DNA from: Epiperipatus broadwayi
Lineage: Eukaryota > Onychophora > Udeonychophora > Euonychophora > Peripatidae
Direction of reading: 5' to 3'
NCBI GenBank assembly: GCA_028023455.1
Contig: JAQFVV010006271.1
Span: forward strand, 4,742,366-4,806,365
DNA length: 64,000 nt
This document shows, piece after piece, positions 1-12,800 of the stretch (positions are counted from its first letter, which is position 1; the number at the start of each line of letters is the position of its first letter). The position numbers and the translations under genes are program-made. A model generated the notes under the pieces. It saw only the letters and a list, made by a program, of their open reading frames with translations. It was not told where the DNA came from and made no database searches.

Positions 1-1343
1 ATTTCATTTGTCTTTATAAAATTAATAATTTGGATTTTCAATAACTAATGTTTTATGACATTAGTGGACCTTGCTGGCATAGCTTAAAAATAACTTTAAA
101 ACTGTAAGTGGTTATAAAAAAAAAATCAGTTAATTATCAAGCAAACAAGCCACTTTAATTAAACTTACAACTAAAATCATACCTATAATAAAATACAACG
201 TGAATTAGCCAAAACCAAACTATTTTAACTAATTACACAAATGAACAAAAGAGTTGATTACTCAGATCGAAGATCCTTTCGCAGAATCAATTCCCTATGT
301 CTTACGTATTAGATAGGTGAAATAAAAGCAAAATAATTTCGGATTAATAAATATACGAATGCAAAGGAGAGAAGAAACGTAAATAAGAAAATATGAGCCA
401 GATTACAGACACTCGTATGTCTATTCCAACAGAATATGAAAGGAAATCGATACGTCCACATGTCGTGTCCATATATCGATAGGAGATAGGACTTACAGAG
501 AGCCCTCACATTCGCCTCTACAAATTCTGCTGACAAACCAACTCTATCTCATCCATGCTGTCCGATTCACAGAGTATGTGAAAACGGAAGCTAACTTTGA
601 ATCACAAAATCAATGACTGTTTTAGGTCTGTTCATGATACTCCAAGCATTCTTTATTATCCTGAGATATTATATATATTAAATAGGAATGAATTATAATT
701 AAATAGCCTTAAAATGATCTAATACTGCATAGAGATCAACCTGCATAAACAACTACTTTTGGTAATATTTAACCTACAAAAAAAAACATACATATAGAAA
801 TAAGGGAATTTAATTCTCGAAAAAATCCCCCCTTCCCTCTTTCCTAACTTAAAAAAAGGCATGATAATTAACTGACGCTATCCAGCGGCGCTGTTACTAG
901 GTCAAAAATCTATAGTATATTTTATTCTATTTTGAATGACAGAAATATAAAATAACTGAATCCCATTCTGGGAAATCTATAATAAATTTATTTGAAATTA
1001 CAGTAGATTTGTTTAGAAATATATATATTCGACATAACATCACTCGCAAAAATAGATCAACTTACTTTACTTTTAAAATCAAATCATTCTTTGTTAAAAT
1101 TCCCTTTCCCTAATAAAACATAATTTGCTCTCTTATCAAACTACGCTCTTTGGACCCCCACGAGTGAAGTTTGTCAAAATAAAAAAAAATCAAAGCATCA
1201 AATCTCATACTTTAATTAATAAGAAAAACAAATAAATATTTTCATATTTAATAATTAAAAATATTAGAAAGTTATCGTGAACTTGAGTTATTAAAAGGAA
1301 AAACATTATAAATAATTTAAAAGAACAGGTTAAAGAGACAGTA
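1..1343. other. A+T-rich non-coding DNA, no gene seen
   Basis: I find no recognisable coding segment, RNA gene or repeat family here. The short ORFs on the minus strand have biased, non-protein-like composition and no domain. Short A and T homopolymers are frequent. Confidence 0.6.
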
Positions 1344-1369
1344 AAAAAATTGATACTTGTGTATAATTC

Positions 1370-1549
1370 AACCGATGACGTATTACCGTGAAGGCACATC
1401 GGTCTAAAGTTGCGATTTTTAAGATAACATCTCCAAGTGATCTGCAGACACATTTAGTCGCTAAAATGTATCCGCAGATCACATGAACACGGCACGTTAA
1501 AAAATGCAACATTAGACCGATATGCCTTCAGGGTAATATGTCATCGGTT
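1370..1549. repeat. Imperfect 180-bp palindrome at the left end of the TIR element
   Basis: Left arm 1370-1457 and right arm about 1463-1549 are inverted copies: both contain CGATGAC..ATTACC..GAAGGCA.ATCGGTCTAA and GTGATCTGC(A/G)GA. The centre is near 1460. The left arm overlaps the element's own TIR, so the right arm probably comes from a second element end inserted or duplicated in opposite orientation. Confidence 0.75.
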
Positions 1550-1884
1550 TATCACGTGGTAAAAAACAAAAAAAAATGGCAAAAATATAAAAATTTAAAA
1601 AAAAATTAAACATAAAAAAAGAGGAAAAATGTAACGCAGGTCACATGATAAAAAAAAAAAAAAAAAGGCAAAAATCTGACGCAGGTCAGGCAAATAGTAA
1701 AAAAATAAAAATAAAAATGTACATGCATGTGTCAAAATAATTTAGAAAAAACTATATTCTAATTTATAAAACCACCCTATATTATGCTCAATAATAAAAA
1801 AGCGTGTAGCGCTGGAGTTGGCGGGGGGGACCCTTTGGGTTTTTGACAAGCCATTAGGCTTGGCGTACACCTATACCTCTCATA

Positions 1885-2475
1885 GCTGTAATTTTTATAA
1901 TTGCCCATGAATTTACGAAAAATAATTTTCTGTATGATATAATTCAGAAATTAAAAATTGCCGATGAATTTACGAAAAATAATTTTCTGTATGATACAAT
2001 TCAGAAATTAAAAATTAAATTAAAACGTAATTCAATTGTAAAAATATTAACAAAAAATTTTTGTAAATTTTAAATAAACAGCTAAATTAAAAAGATGTGA
2101 TTTAATGCAAATCTGGTATTAATGGTGTCATTTAATGCAAATCTGGTATTAATGGCGTCGCACCCTGTTATTTTTATAACTGCCGATGAATTTACGAAAA
2201 ATAATTTGAGAATTGTAGAAATATTAACAAAAAGTTTTTATAATTGACGATGAATTTACGAAAAATAATTTGAGAATTGTAGAAATATTAACAAAAAGAT
2301 TTTGTAAATTTAAAATAAACAGATAAATAAAAAACAGTTTACCGGAATAAATTACGATAAATAATTTTCTGTATGATACAATTCAGAAATTAAAAATGAA
2401 ATTAAAACATAATTCAATTGTAGAAATATTAACAAAAAATATTTGTAAATTCAAAATAAACAGATAAATAAAACA
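1885..2475. repeat. Array of diverged direct repeats
   Basis: The motif GATGAATTTACGAAAAATAA recurs at about 1907, 1961, 2186 and 2250, with a diverged form near 2350. Longer shared blocks follow it (TTTTCTGTATGATACAATTC; GTAGAAATATTAACAAAAA; AAATAAACAGATAAAT). Two adjacent 33-bp units containing TTTAATGCAAATCTGGTATT occur at about 2100-2160. The array lies wholly inside the TIR element. Confidence 0.8.
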
Positions 2476-2819
2476 CTTTACCCGAATTAACAGCTCAAAA
2501 TAGTAACTGTGATGCCGTGGATAGCAAAATCACAATAGACAGAAAAATCAAAAAATTTCCCAAACCTCTCTACGAATTTTAAATCTCGCGGGTGAAAAAA
2601 AAAATTGACTCTCTGATGGATTAATCACGCCAGTCACTTGGTTACCATGACAACATTGTCATGCAAAAAACGTCGATGTCTACCGGAAGGGAAATCGGTA
2701 TATCAAAAACGTCATCGGTTGAATTATACACAAGTACCAAAAAATTCTTAATAAACATTAACTTTTGACATTTTTTTTTTTAAGATTTACAAACTAAATT
2801 TAGATTGTAATAATAATTT

Positions 2820-2933
2820 TAAATTTTTTTTTTTTTCATATGTCATAGCATCGGCCGGGACGCGAACCCCCAATCGTCTGCAACCAAGTACTTGCTTGCA
2901 AAGCGATTGCGATGACCTCTCGGCTAACACCGC
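2820..2933 (-). mobile_element. tRNA-derived SINE (or retroposed tRNA pseudogene)
   Basis: On the minus strand, 2933-2846 has a tRNA-like head: an A-box-like TTAGCCGAGAGG near the 5' end and a B box GGTTCGCGTCC at 2868-2858, the internal Pol III promoter elements. It is followed at once by a short spacer and an A-rich tail (T run at 2824-2836 on the plus strand). The presumed acceptor strands do not pair (GCGGTGT against GATGCTA), so it is not a functional tRNA. The A tail points to LINE-assisted retroposition. Confidence 0.6.
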
Positions 2934-3585
2934 TTGACAATATTTTTTTTAAAATTTTGACGAGAGGATTTAAGCTCTTTGGCATTTTACCTGGAGTTCC
3001 CCAGTATGAGTTCATGGGCGAAGGTTGATGGCTGTTGGCATTTGAAGGCACGGAAGATTTCAGGTCTCAGGAAGGAAAGGGAAGTGATTTACCCCCTTTT
3101 TACTCATCATAGCGTGCTTTCTACAAATCTGTCTGTTCTCTGGTCTCGTTCTGGTCACTATCTGCTCAAAAAAGGGCCACTATTTATTACTTCCTGCTGC
3201 CTCAGATGATCTTCTTTTTGAAACAATAGAAATTGTTTTTATTCTAATTTTAGAAGGTTTGTACCTCGATAAGGATCAGTATATTTCAATATAATTTTAT
3301 GTTAGGTTTTTTATTTAGATAACAATATAGAATCTCTACTAATTAATGAATAGAGATTCCACAGTGAATGGATTTTGGTAGTTTATCAATGCTTTTAATT
3401 TAAACATTTATTTTAAACTTCTTATCAAGGTACAAATCTTTTCAAAAAGGCCATCTTGGATTCTTGAACTAAAAATAAAGCATTTTAAACATAGATAGTA
3501 TATCTAAAATATATAAAAAAAATTCAAAGTTAATTATTTGAATTTTTTTCTTTTAATAATAAAAATAGAATAAGTGTGTTAGTAC

Positions 3586-3587
<2 letters not shown>
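2934..3587. other. Non-coding, no feature recognised
   Basis: A less A+T-rich patch at 2980-3210 has an open frame on the plus strand (76 codons) without similarity to a family I recognise. The rest is A+T-rich filler. Confidence 0.5.
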
Positions 3588-3619
<32 letters not shown>

Positions 3620-3651
3620 TGTATAACAATTATATATATATATATATATAT
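3588..3651. repeat. (AT)n microsatellites
   Basis: Two (AT)n tracts separated by a short GTGTGTATAAC spacer. Confidence 0.95.
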
Positions 3652-3779
3652 ACATGATCCAAAATAAATTTTAGGATTTATCCAGGATCGTTAAAAAAAT
3701 GTTTAAAAAATGTTGTTTTTTTTTTTTTTTAGAATAATAATAAAAGCAAATGTTAGTAAAATAATTAGGCGGGTCAGAC

Positions 3780-5210
3780 TGTGAAACGGAAAATCTGATC
3801 AGATTTACCATGTCAATATCCTCATATTCCTTCTTTTCTTCATAAATTCTCTAATCTCAGTAAAAATTCTATTGGTCAATTGCTGTTTTTTACCAGCTAT
3901 CTTTGTTGCAGTTTTTAAAAGTGTATCAGTTATTTTCCTATTAATGTCATTCAAATCTGAATCATGTTCAAAATCTGCAAATACTTGAAACCGATTTGTA
4001 AGTTCTAATTTAAATTCATTAGAATGTTTTGAAGATTAGGAATATCAACAGTAAATATTGTTTTTCTTAATAATTTTTGTTTTTCTAGTTTTGCATTAAC
4101 ATGTATCTTACATCTTACTTATGGATGATCACTTCCTGTGTTAAATTTATTAAGAACATTACAATCTTGAAATATGTATTTTCTGGTAGTCAAAATATAA
4201 TCCAATTCTGCTGTACCTTCATTTGGATGCTTCCATGTCCATTTCCTTTTAACATTTTTCTCAAAAAAATAATTCATAATATAAAGTTTTTTTCTTTTTC
4301 TGCAAACTCCACTAGTATATGTCCTCTTTCATTTCTATTATCATAACCAAAATTACCTACAACATTTTCATCTTTCATTTGCTTACCAATTCTAGCATTA
4401 AAGTCTCCCATAACAATTTTAAAATGTTGTTTACTCTGATCAAAAGCTTTTTGTACGTCCATATAAAAATGTTCTCTAACTTCATCACTATGAGAACTTG
4501 TTGGGGCATAAACCTGAATTATCTGCATTTGGTATCTGTTATTAAGTTGTAAAACTAATCTTGCCACTCTGTCCAATACTCCATCAATATCCACAATGTT
4601 CTTCATCCATGTTTTATTTATAATGAAATCTACTACACTTGTATTTCCAATATTTGGGCCTTTATAGTAGAGTATATGTTCATTTTTTAAATCAATTGTT
4701 TCTTCACCTTTTCTTCTAATTTCACAAAGTCCAATAATGCCCCATTTAATATAAGACAGTTCTTCTAACTCTTGCAAAGTTCCTTCACTTGAAAGTGATC
4801 TGCAATTGTAAGTACCTAAGTAAAAAGTCATCATCAAATGGCAGCCTGAGTCTGCAATCATGGGATTCTTAGCTTCCTCCACCTTCGGCCACCAACCGCT
4901 GCCTTGTTTGGTGACTTTACAATCTCCTAGGAATATGGGCCATGATTTATTTTTGTCTTTCATGATAGTATATATTGGAAAAAATATTCTTAGACTCGGA
5001 GGTAAAAAGCCAATAACTCACCACACTGGATAATGCGTGTTGGTAAATGGCCCATCCATGTTTGTATACTATATAAATAATCACATAGTAATAACAGCTG
5101 CAACGACAAGAACATATGGAGTGGACATTAGGAAATTTGCCTGCTTGGTTTCTTTAAGGCCTCCAAGAGGAATCAAAGGGTCTTCTTTCAGTTAATAGCA
5201 AACCTTTCCG
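3780..5210 (-). pseudogene. RTE/CFDP2-like LINE, endonuclease end, 3'-truncated
   Basis: The minus-strand frame 4963-4274 encodes an apurinic/apyrimidinic-like endonuclease domain of a non-LTR retrotransposon. Visible motifs are GTYNCRSL at the start of the domain, WGIIGLCEIRRKG, IIQVYAPTSSHSD and GDFNARIG. After a frame break near 4270 the same protein continues with WTWKHPNEGTAELDYIL and NTGSDHP, the terminal endonuclease motifs (SDH box), then a linker to about 3800 that includes TATKIAGKKQQLTNR. This order and wording match RTE/BovB-type elements, which give rise to 'craniofacial development protein 2-like' annotations. The RT domain is missing, so the copy ends before RT. Upstream, 4980-5210 matches the untranslated 5' part of a second copy at 12500-12800. 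The copy is dead: frameshift, stop codons, no RT. Confidence 0.85.
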
Positions 5211-5218
5211 CAGCCCAC

Positions 5219-5985
<767 letters not shown>

Positions 5986-6099
5986 ATTTAACCCGTGCAA
6001 ATCTTGTTTTAACATTACTAACCTCTAGGGGAGGATTTAAAATCGTATATTTGAAAGAACGGGAGTAAGAAATGTAAGTTACTTTGTAATTTATCTTTT

Positions 6100-8390
6100 T
6101 GTTAGTGCAAAAATCACAACGTTATACCCACTTGCTGTAAAATTGTGTTTCACAAGAACAATTATAATGTTAATAAAATTCTAAGGAAAACTAGCAATAT
6201 TATTTTAAACTCTTTTATTAAAGAAACTCGAAAAAATTTAGACAAAATTGATAAAGTATTGTTACATTTACCTTTATTCCTTAGTAACAAAATACATCCT
6301 TTATGGGACTAGTTTTGATCGTATTGCAAGTTTTTTTTTAAAGATTCGGAATTGGTAACAGCAAAGCAAAAGAAAAAATTGCAAATGCTAATTAGAACAC
6401 AATCCCCAAACATTATGTATCCAAATCAAAAAACCGTTTACAATTTATCTAAGAAAGCCCTCTCTACAGATGAAATTTCGGTTTTAGAAAAAGGTTTCAA
6501 TTTTGCTTTAACACCTTCCCGGATACCTTTTGAGAAAATTGTCTGTAATGTTGAATCAGCTCTCGATAAAATTGATTCTACATCGGCTGATTTAGCTAGA
6601 GCTGAGATTTGTAATATTTTAAAAAAAGCTAAGCTTCCTAAAAATAATTTTTCAAAGAAAGAAAGACAAGCATTAAATAATATAAAATCGGACAAATCAA
6701 TTGTTGTACTTCCAGCTGATAAAGGTAATGCCACAGTTGTAATGGATCGTGACATTTACCATAATAAAATTTTAGATCTGCTTAGTGATAAAACTTATAA
6801 ACTATCAAAAAACACAACACATATTTGGAAAAAACAACAAAAGCTATTATTAATAAATCACCTATTGAAACAGAATAAAAAATAAAATAATCCTCGTGAA
6901 AAATCTTGCTGTCCAAAATTTTATGGACTTCCAAAAATTCACAAACCAGATACCCCTCTTCTCCAATAGTAAGGCAAAGGTTCTCCAACTCATATTTTAG
7001 CTAGATACTTATCGGATTTCATGAAACCTACAACCCATCTATTAAATCATATATTAAAAACTCTCTTCATTTTATTTCTGTTTTAAAAAGTTTAAAAATT
7101 AATGCTAGTGACATTCTGGTCAGTTTTGATGTCGTGTCTTTGTTTACAAACATTCCAATTGATGAAGCTTTAAATATAATCTCACAACGTTGCAATTTAC
7201 CAGACCATATTATTGCTTTGATTAAACATTGTCTCTTAAACACATATTTTGTATACAATGGACAGAATTACAGACAAGTTTTGGTACTCCTATGGGCCAC
7301 CTATCTCAGGAGTAATAGCTGTTTATTCATGGGATATATGAAATTGTGGTTTAGAATAACTTTAAAACCTTTTTGGCTAGATACTAGTGACACTTTTGCA
7401 TTGGACATGAAAAAATACATTAGATGATTTTTCTTACATTTAAATAATAGCATCCTCATATTAAATTTACAATGGAGACAGACGATGGAAAACTCCCTTT
7501 CTTGTGTTCTAGTCACCAGAACACCAAAAGTTTATTTTTTCTATTTACAGAAAGGAACACACAAGAAGAATTTAATTCATTCTCACATCACCCAACTCAG
7601 ATAGTTTCTGTACCAAAACTTTTTAAATAGAGAATAACTTTCAGATGAGCACACGAAAGAAGAAATAAATCATATAATAGTTTTATTAGCAAATAGTATA
7701 ATTACAAATTAAAAGCTTATTTAACCCAAAAAGACAAAATAGAACAAAAAGAGAAAGAGCTAAGGATTCCATAGTAAAAGGAACTAAGAAGACAGACGAA
7801 TAAAACGCTATAATATAGATAAGCATTTTTGCTCATCAAAAGACAGCAATATAATAACCAAGCCTAAGGATTCAATCCCTCTGAACTCATGGTGTCTATC
7901 AAACTCATGTAAAAATGTAAAGCTTAATAGGTATGAGAATCATCGCATAGTGTTAGGAGAGATACAGCTAAGCAGTTAAACAACACTCATCATCATCAGC
8001 ACTCTCACCCCATACTATAGATTCCGGTCATAAAATAGATTTTCTAGTACCAGGATCATATCCAGATGTGATAATCTCTACCAATGCAAAATCAGAGAAG
8101 CCATTGAGATACTTAAAGGCCAGATTGTATCAATAGCGAGATGATACGTGCAAACTTCCTCCTATTTGGAAAGATTTCTTTAAAAACATTCTTAAATTTA
8201 ACATTTTTGCTATTGGTGGGATTTTTAATGTTTTATTCAAACCAGTGATTGTAGCGCCTCTACAACCGTCTTTCTACCTTTTTATAACTCTGTGGATGGC
8301 TTGTGTGACCAAGTCGAAACGTCAGTGTATTGGTATTAAAAGTTTTTAACACGGATGAACCCGCAAAATATGTATTTTTTATATATATAT
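6100..8390 (+). pseudogene. Penelope-like element, copy 2: RT and decayed GIY-YIG endonuclease
   Basis: The frame 6352-6885 holds the N-terminal and RT-entry part, with ALNNIKSDKSIVVLPADKGN followed by ATVVMDRDIYHNKI, a signature of Penelope RTs. After a stop, FYGLPKIHKP (about 6920) and DILVSFDVVSLFTNIPIDEA (7110-7160) give RT core motifs, the latter holding a catalytic Asp region. The YxDD segment is hard to read because the frame is broken repeatedly after 7260. From 7770 the endonuclease region of copy 1 recurs with many one- or two-base deletions, and the 3' tail 8190-8390 again contains TTTGCTATTGGTGGGATTTT. The element is inactive. The dense small deletions at 7620-8010 may be genuine decay or poor long-read consensus. 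Confidence 0.8.
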
Positions 8391-9174
8391 ATATTGAAGC
8401 AGTCGGATCTAAGTTTGATCCTAGCTTCATGATCTTTCACCTATAGCCAACTTCAAACCCTTGTACCTACCTTGAATTTCCGATGCAATGGGGCTTTATT
8501 CGTTCCATCCACACTAGATTCCTTAAAGAAAACTATTATAAATGTGTGTTAAAATTAACTCATTTGAGATTTAAATTAATCATTTTTACTAATATATTCA
8601 TAATAGAATTATTCCTGAATTTATATATATTATAACTGTGTGGATTGTGCATATATATTCATAAATATTTAAATGAACATATTCGTTCTAAAGTTTCATA
8701 GTATCGGGAATGTTTTATTTTACTTTAAATAGTTTGTTCAAATTTTTAGTGATTAAAAGCTACATTCTTTCGATAAGCTTTCAGATTGTCTTTTTCCAAA
8801 AACAATGGGTAAAGTTTTTATTAATTAAAAAAAAAAAGATAAGTATTTAAAATGTAAGGATGGTCACTAATTAAAATCATTTTTCTGATTTTAAAAATTC
8901 ATTTTCTAATTAAAAAATGAATTCAAGTTAATGAGTTTGAAAGCCTTATCAAAGGAATGTATCTAAAAACAACTAATAAATTGATAATGAAAGAAGTGCT
9001 TGCCTGAAGGCATCAGAGGACAGATAAATAGCCCAGAAAAAGTTTTCAAGCAGCTATTATTCCTCATTAAGAGAAGCCATATATATTTCATTAGAGAAGA
9101 AGCCGCCCAGTTAAATTATGAAGTAAAATAGTGTTTCTACCATGGTGGGGGGGGGCTTAACTTCAAGAGTCTGA
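8391..9174. other. Non-coding, no feature recognised
   Basis: A+T-rich; starts with a short (AT)n after the Penelope tail and includes a 10-base G run near 9146. No coding potential seen. Confidence 0.5.
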
Positions 9175-9402
9175 CTACGGCTCCTTAAGTTCCCTGAAAA
9201 TCTTCAATGTGGCTGCAATATAATAATTCATATACCAATCGTAAGCTGCCGAAACCTTAGAGAAATCCATCGACATGCTATTCACATAATTTTCAAAATG
9301 CGCGCATACGTTTCATCCAACTGGACTCTGCCCTGTGGAAACTCAGAAGCCAACCATGAAGAAATGGTAATATCTTTCCTTTTGAACCTGGCCAGTTCTG
9401 AA
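9175..9402 (-). CDS. Exon-like ORF of unknown function with one frameshift
   Basis: On the minus strand a stretch of balanced, protein-like composition runs from a possible splice acceptor (TTAAAG before 9402). It reads SSELARFKRKDITISSWLAS, then EFPQGRVQLDETYAR. A frame change near 9300 is needed to continue with ENYVNSMSMDFSKVSAAYDW and YMNYYIAATLKIFRELKEP, which ends at a TAG at 9175-9177. The G+C content is visibly above the surroundings. I do not recognise the family. It could be the last exon of a host gene with a sequencing indel, a processed pseudogene, or the C-terminus of an unknown mobile-element protein. No matching upstream exon was found. Confidence 0.3.
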
Positions 9403-11640
9403 CTTTAAGTTAAAACATCTTTAAGCTATCTACTGTAAAATTGTCTTTTATTAAAGTTATTTTAAATTATGTAGTAATTCTCTATCTATCTCTAGTCATT
9501 AAATTTAATATCTGTTAACTTTCCTTTCTTACAATGGCGGTTCGTTTATTTAACCCTATTATATATTTGCTAGATGATTATTAATATAATTTATTTTTTA
9601 TTATATGCCAATAATAACTTCAACTTGATAATAATTTCCTTCGTTGCATTTGCCGTGTTAAATAATATATTTATTTTTATAGTAATTCTTCCCACTAGAA
9701 CTAATTTGATACAGTTCTATTAATTATCGAGTTGAAGGATTTATACAATTTTTGCTATTTTATTAATGGCTAATAACAATAAATTATTAGCTCAATTTCT
9801 AACCTATGCTCCTGGCCACTTTACTGAGTTTATAATATCTATTTATTCACATTAATATATTGTTTCACAAAAAGGTCGATAAAGGAGTTAAATTAATATA
9901 TTCTAATTCAAATTTTATACTTTCTAGTAATATTCAGGAAGGGCATGGGATTTAGGGCATAATTAATATAATTTCTAATTGCATTAAATACTTTTTGATT
10001 AAAGCATGTTCGACTTTAATTTAACTTGATCAGGTCATCACGTAGAGCACTCTTTATATAAATTGGGTTTTATTATTTAAATACGATGATTACCAAGTCA
10101 TCATTTTCCGAACATTGCTGATGCGAGCCATCTCCTGTTTCATAGGCTTGTCCTCGGTGATATTTCTATTAGTTTAATTATCTAGGAAGAAAGCACTTCC
10201 TCCACTTGCTCATTTTTTATTATATTGGAACACCAAAGATTCATGGCTATGACTCGGCCTGGTTTCCCCTCATACTTAAATCACCGACCAGGCATCATAT
10301 TTATTGTGTTCATTTTTATAGCTCATAAGTTGTCAGTACCGTTTATTTCTCAGTTCCAGTAAAGCCCGCTCTAATGCTTTTAAATCATGATGAATTGATT
10401 TTATTAAAGTTGAACAAATCCATATTTATTTATAATTAAGTAAGTTTTCTATTAAAGATTAAAGTTATGCCCTAAATACGTATCTTGCTCTTTGTGAATT
10501 GATTTACGAATGTGAAAATAAATATCACATTCTTTCCTTTAGAATCAGAATAATAATTTCAGTCATAGCCAAATACCTTTATCTATCTTTATTTTCTTGT
10601 CAGGGCATAGACATATATTTATCATATAATATTGCGTAATAGTGTTGGCATATAATGCCATTCTTGTTGTAAATATAAAGTCCGTTTAAAGATTAGAGGT
10701 AATCAATATAATCACAATCTAAAAGTTGAACAAAATTATAATTATTATTAAACATTTTATTAACCCATTTGTTTTTTTTTTACTTTCTTTTTATTCAAAT
10801 TATTTTAATATTAATGCTCACTGTCTGTATTGGCAACCTGAACATATATATATATGAGTTGACTTATAAAGATTCTTAGTTATTTTATTATACTTCATTA
10901 GAGTTAAATCAGTGGTCTCATTAATCATCATCACCCATTGAGCTAGTTCCTTGGCACATAGTCATGTATCATTGATATATGTCATCCATTGATTTGATCT
11001 GAGCTCATGAGTTGGGTTTGAATTCAGTTTGAACCGCCTGAGTTTGAATCCGACTTTGAGTTTGGGTTTGTTGATGTGTTGGCTTCTTTTTGACTGGTAC
11101 AATATATATATATAAACTGGGTTAACTTTTAAAAAAGAAGACAACAGTTTGATTACATGAAAGGAAAAATATCATCTTCATGTTTAAGTAAAATATAGGA
11201 TTACAGAGTTAATTTTTTAAAAAAAAATCATACTTGAAAAGTTCTAGAAATAATATTTATTTATGACAAAAATTATTTACTGAATCTATGTATTATTTGT
11301 TTTAATATAGATATTACTTGTTCTTATTCAGTACATGTTGTATACATTAATCATATTTAAATTATGCTTGCAATGTTATAAGACTAAAAATGTATGTATC
11401 TAAATTGCTTACAAAAATTTCCAAACAATTTATAAATTAACATTTTAATAATTATAAATAATATAAAAAATTCAATATGAACTACTCAGAGAATTTTACT
11501 ACTTGCTCCTTGACAATAAAAAAATATTATATACTTAAAAAATTAATGATACCTCATGTAACCTGTCCGACAATGGTGCAAAATATTGGTCAAAATTTAC
11601 TAACATTAAAATATGAGAAGTTTTAATATTTATCGAAATA
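9403..11640. other. A+T-rich non-coding DNA
   Basis: No coding segment, RNA gene or clear repeat found. A somewhat richer patch at 10980-11100 has the repeated words GAGTTTG/GGTTTG but no assignable function. Confidence 0.5.
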
Positions 11641-11644
11641 TGAT

Positions 11645-12800
11645 TTAATAAACCCAATTATTATTGAGTAAATTAAATGTTTTGTGCACAAATGTATATT
11701 CCGTTAAATAAAAATAAATATCATTTAATATATCAATCCTCTGAAGGATAAAGGGCTCTAAAAATTCAATTGAGATTTTCCATAACACTGCATCATACCT
11801 TCCTATTTCATCTATCCATCCATTTGCTTGTATATTTCTACATATTTTAAAATTCCTTGGAATACAGTTGAAAAATTCAACAATACATTTACTATCATCT
11901 CTTCTAGCCATATGTGCAGCTGCTCTTCACTTCAATCTATTAAATCTTTCAATTATATTAAAACCTATTTGTTTCTCTCATCCAGGTATTTAAGCTTACA
12001 TCCTTATTTTATATAACATAAATCTCAGCATATCACTATTCAGTTTTATGAAGTTTACATGTTGTCCTTTTGTCATGTAATCAAACACATTCATTAAACG
12101 CCTTCTTTTTCAAACCTTGAGGCATATGTTTTTTTCTAATATAAGGTTATTTCAATCAAAAAAAGTTAATGTAAGTTCAATTCTATAATTTATTTCATAT
12201 TTTTTTTCCAGTTGTAAAGTATTTGTAGTTGTGATTTTTTTTTACTTGTATCATTACAAATCTTTAAATTCTTTTTTTAACATATGTTTTCTTTTAATTT
12301 GATAAAGCACAACAATGCCCCAATTACTAATATGCAGTTAATTTTACAATTCTTGCAATCTTATTTCACTTAAAAGTGATCTGAAGTTTCAAGTACATGA
12401 ATAAAGGGATATTCTCAAATGGAAACCTTGTTTTGCAATAAGATGATTCTTAAAGTCCGCCAACTGCTGCCTTGTTGAAGTTATTATAGTGTCTATGAAA
12501 CAGTAGCATTCATACCATCAAGACAAGTCATATTTCAGTTAATATCAGGCAACTGAGAAAAAGTCCATGGTGTTTCTTGATCTTAAACTGATAAGGAAAT
12601 AGCCAATAAATACACAACACTGGCTAACGTGTGAAGGTGAGCAGCCCACCCATGTTTGTGTAGTATATGAATAATCATATAATAATAACAACAAGAGTAC
12701 AAGAACATATCGAAAAAACAATAGAAAATTTCCCTTGCTCGATTTCTTTAATGCCTCACAGAGGAATCATGAAATGTCCTGTCAGGTAATAAGTTATTCT
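11645..12800 (-). pseudogene. RTE/CFDP2-like LINE, internally deleted copy
   Basis: The right part (12300-12800) is a diverged copy of the 5' part of the LINE at 3780-5210: shared words include GGCAGC..TTGG, CAGATCACTTT.AAGTGAA, GGGGCATT.TTG and CCCA(C/T)CCATGTTTGT. The left part (12130-11645) is the RTE C-terminus, with RLK-RAAAHMARRDDSKCIV, IPRNFKICR and DEIGRYDAVLWK. These fit the conserved 'GHIARR.D.RW..... W.PR..KR' tail of RTE ORF2. Both parts lie on the minus strand in the correct order, but the central endonuclease/RT region (more than 2 kb in a full element) is missing. The copy is therefore internally deleted or two insertions have become juxtaposed. Stops interrupt every frame. Confidence 0.7.

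Larger units (their letters stand above)
1352..2738. mobile_element. Non-autonomous DNA transposon with TIRs and 8-bp TSD
   Basis: The two ends are inverted copies of each other over about 30 bp: 1352-1381 reads in the same sense as the reverse complement of 2709-2738, sharing the core ACTTGTGTATAATTCAACCG with a two-base mismatch at the outer tip. The same octamer AAAAAATT lies immediately outside each end (1344-1351 and 2739-2746). It looks like a target-site duplication, although its low complexity weakens the argument. An 8-bp duplication is typical of hAT, P and Merlin superfamilies, but the termini match no superfamily consensus I know. There is no transposase ORF, so the element is non-autonomous. 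Inside are a 180-bp palindrome next to the left end and an array of diverged direct repeats at 1885-2475. Confidence 0.6.

Noticed and set aside
1885-2475. CRISPR-like spacing of direct repeats
   Set aside because: Repeats are diverged, of unequal length and lack unique equal-length spacers; the sequence is eukaryotic.
9950-10480. Inverted ATTTAGGGCATAA at about 9952 and 10463
   Set aside because: Only 13 bp match and the neighbouring sequences do not pair; chance is plausible in this composition.
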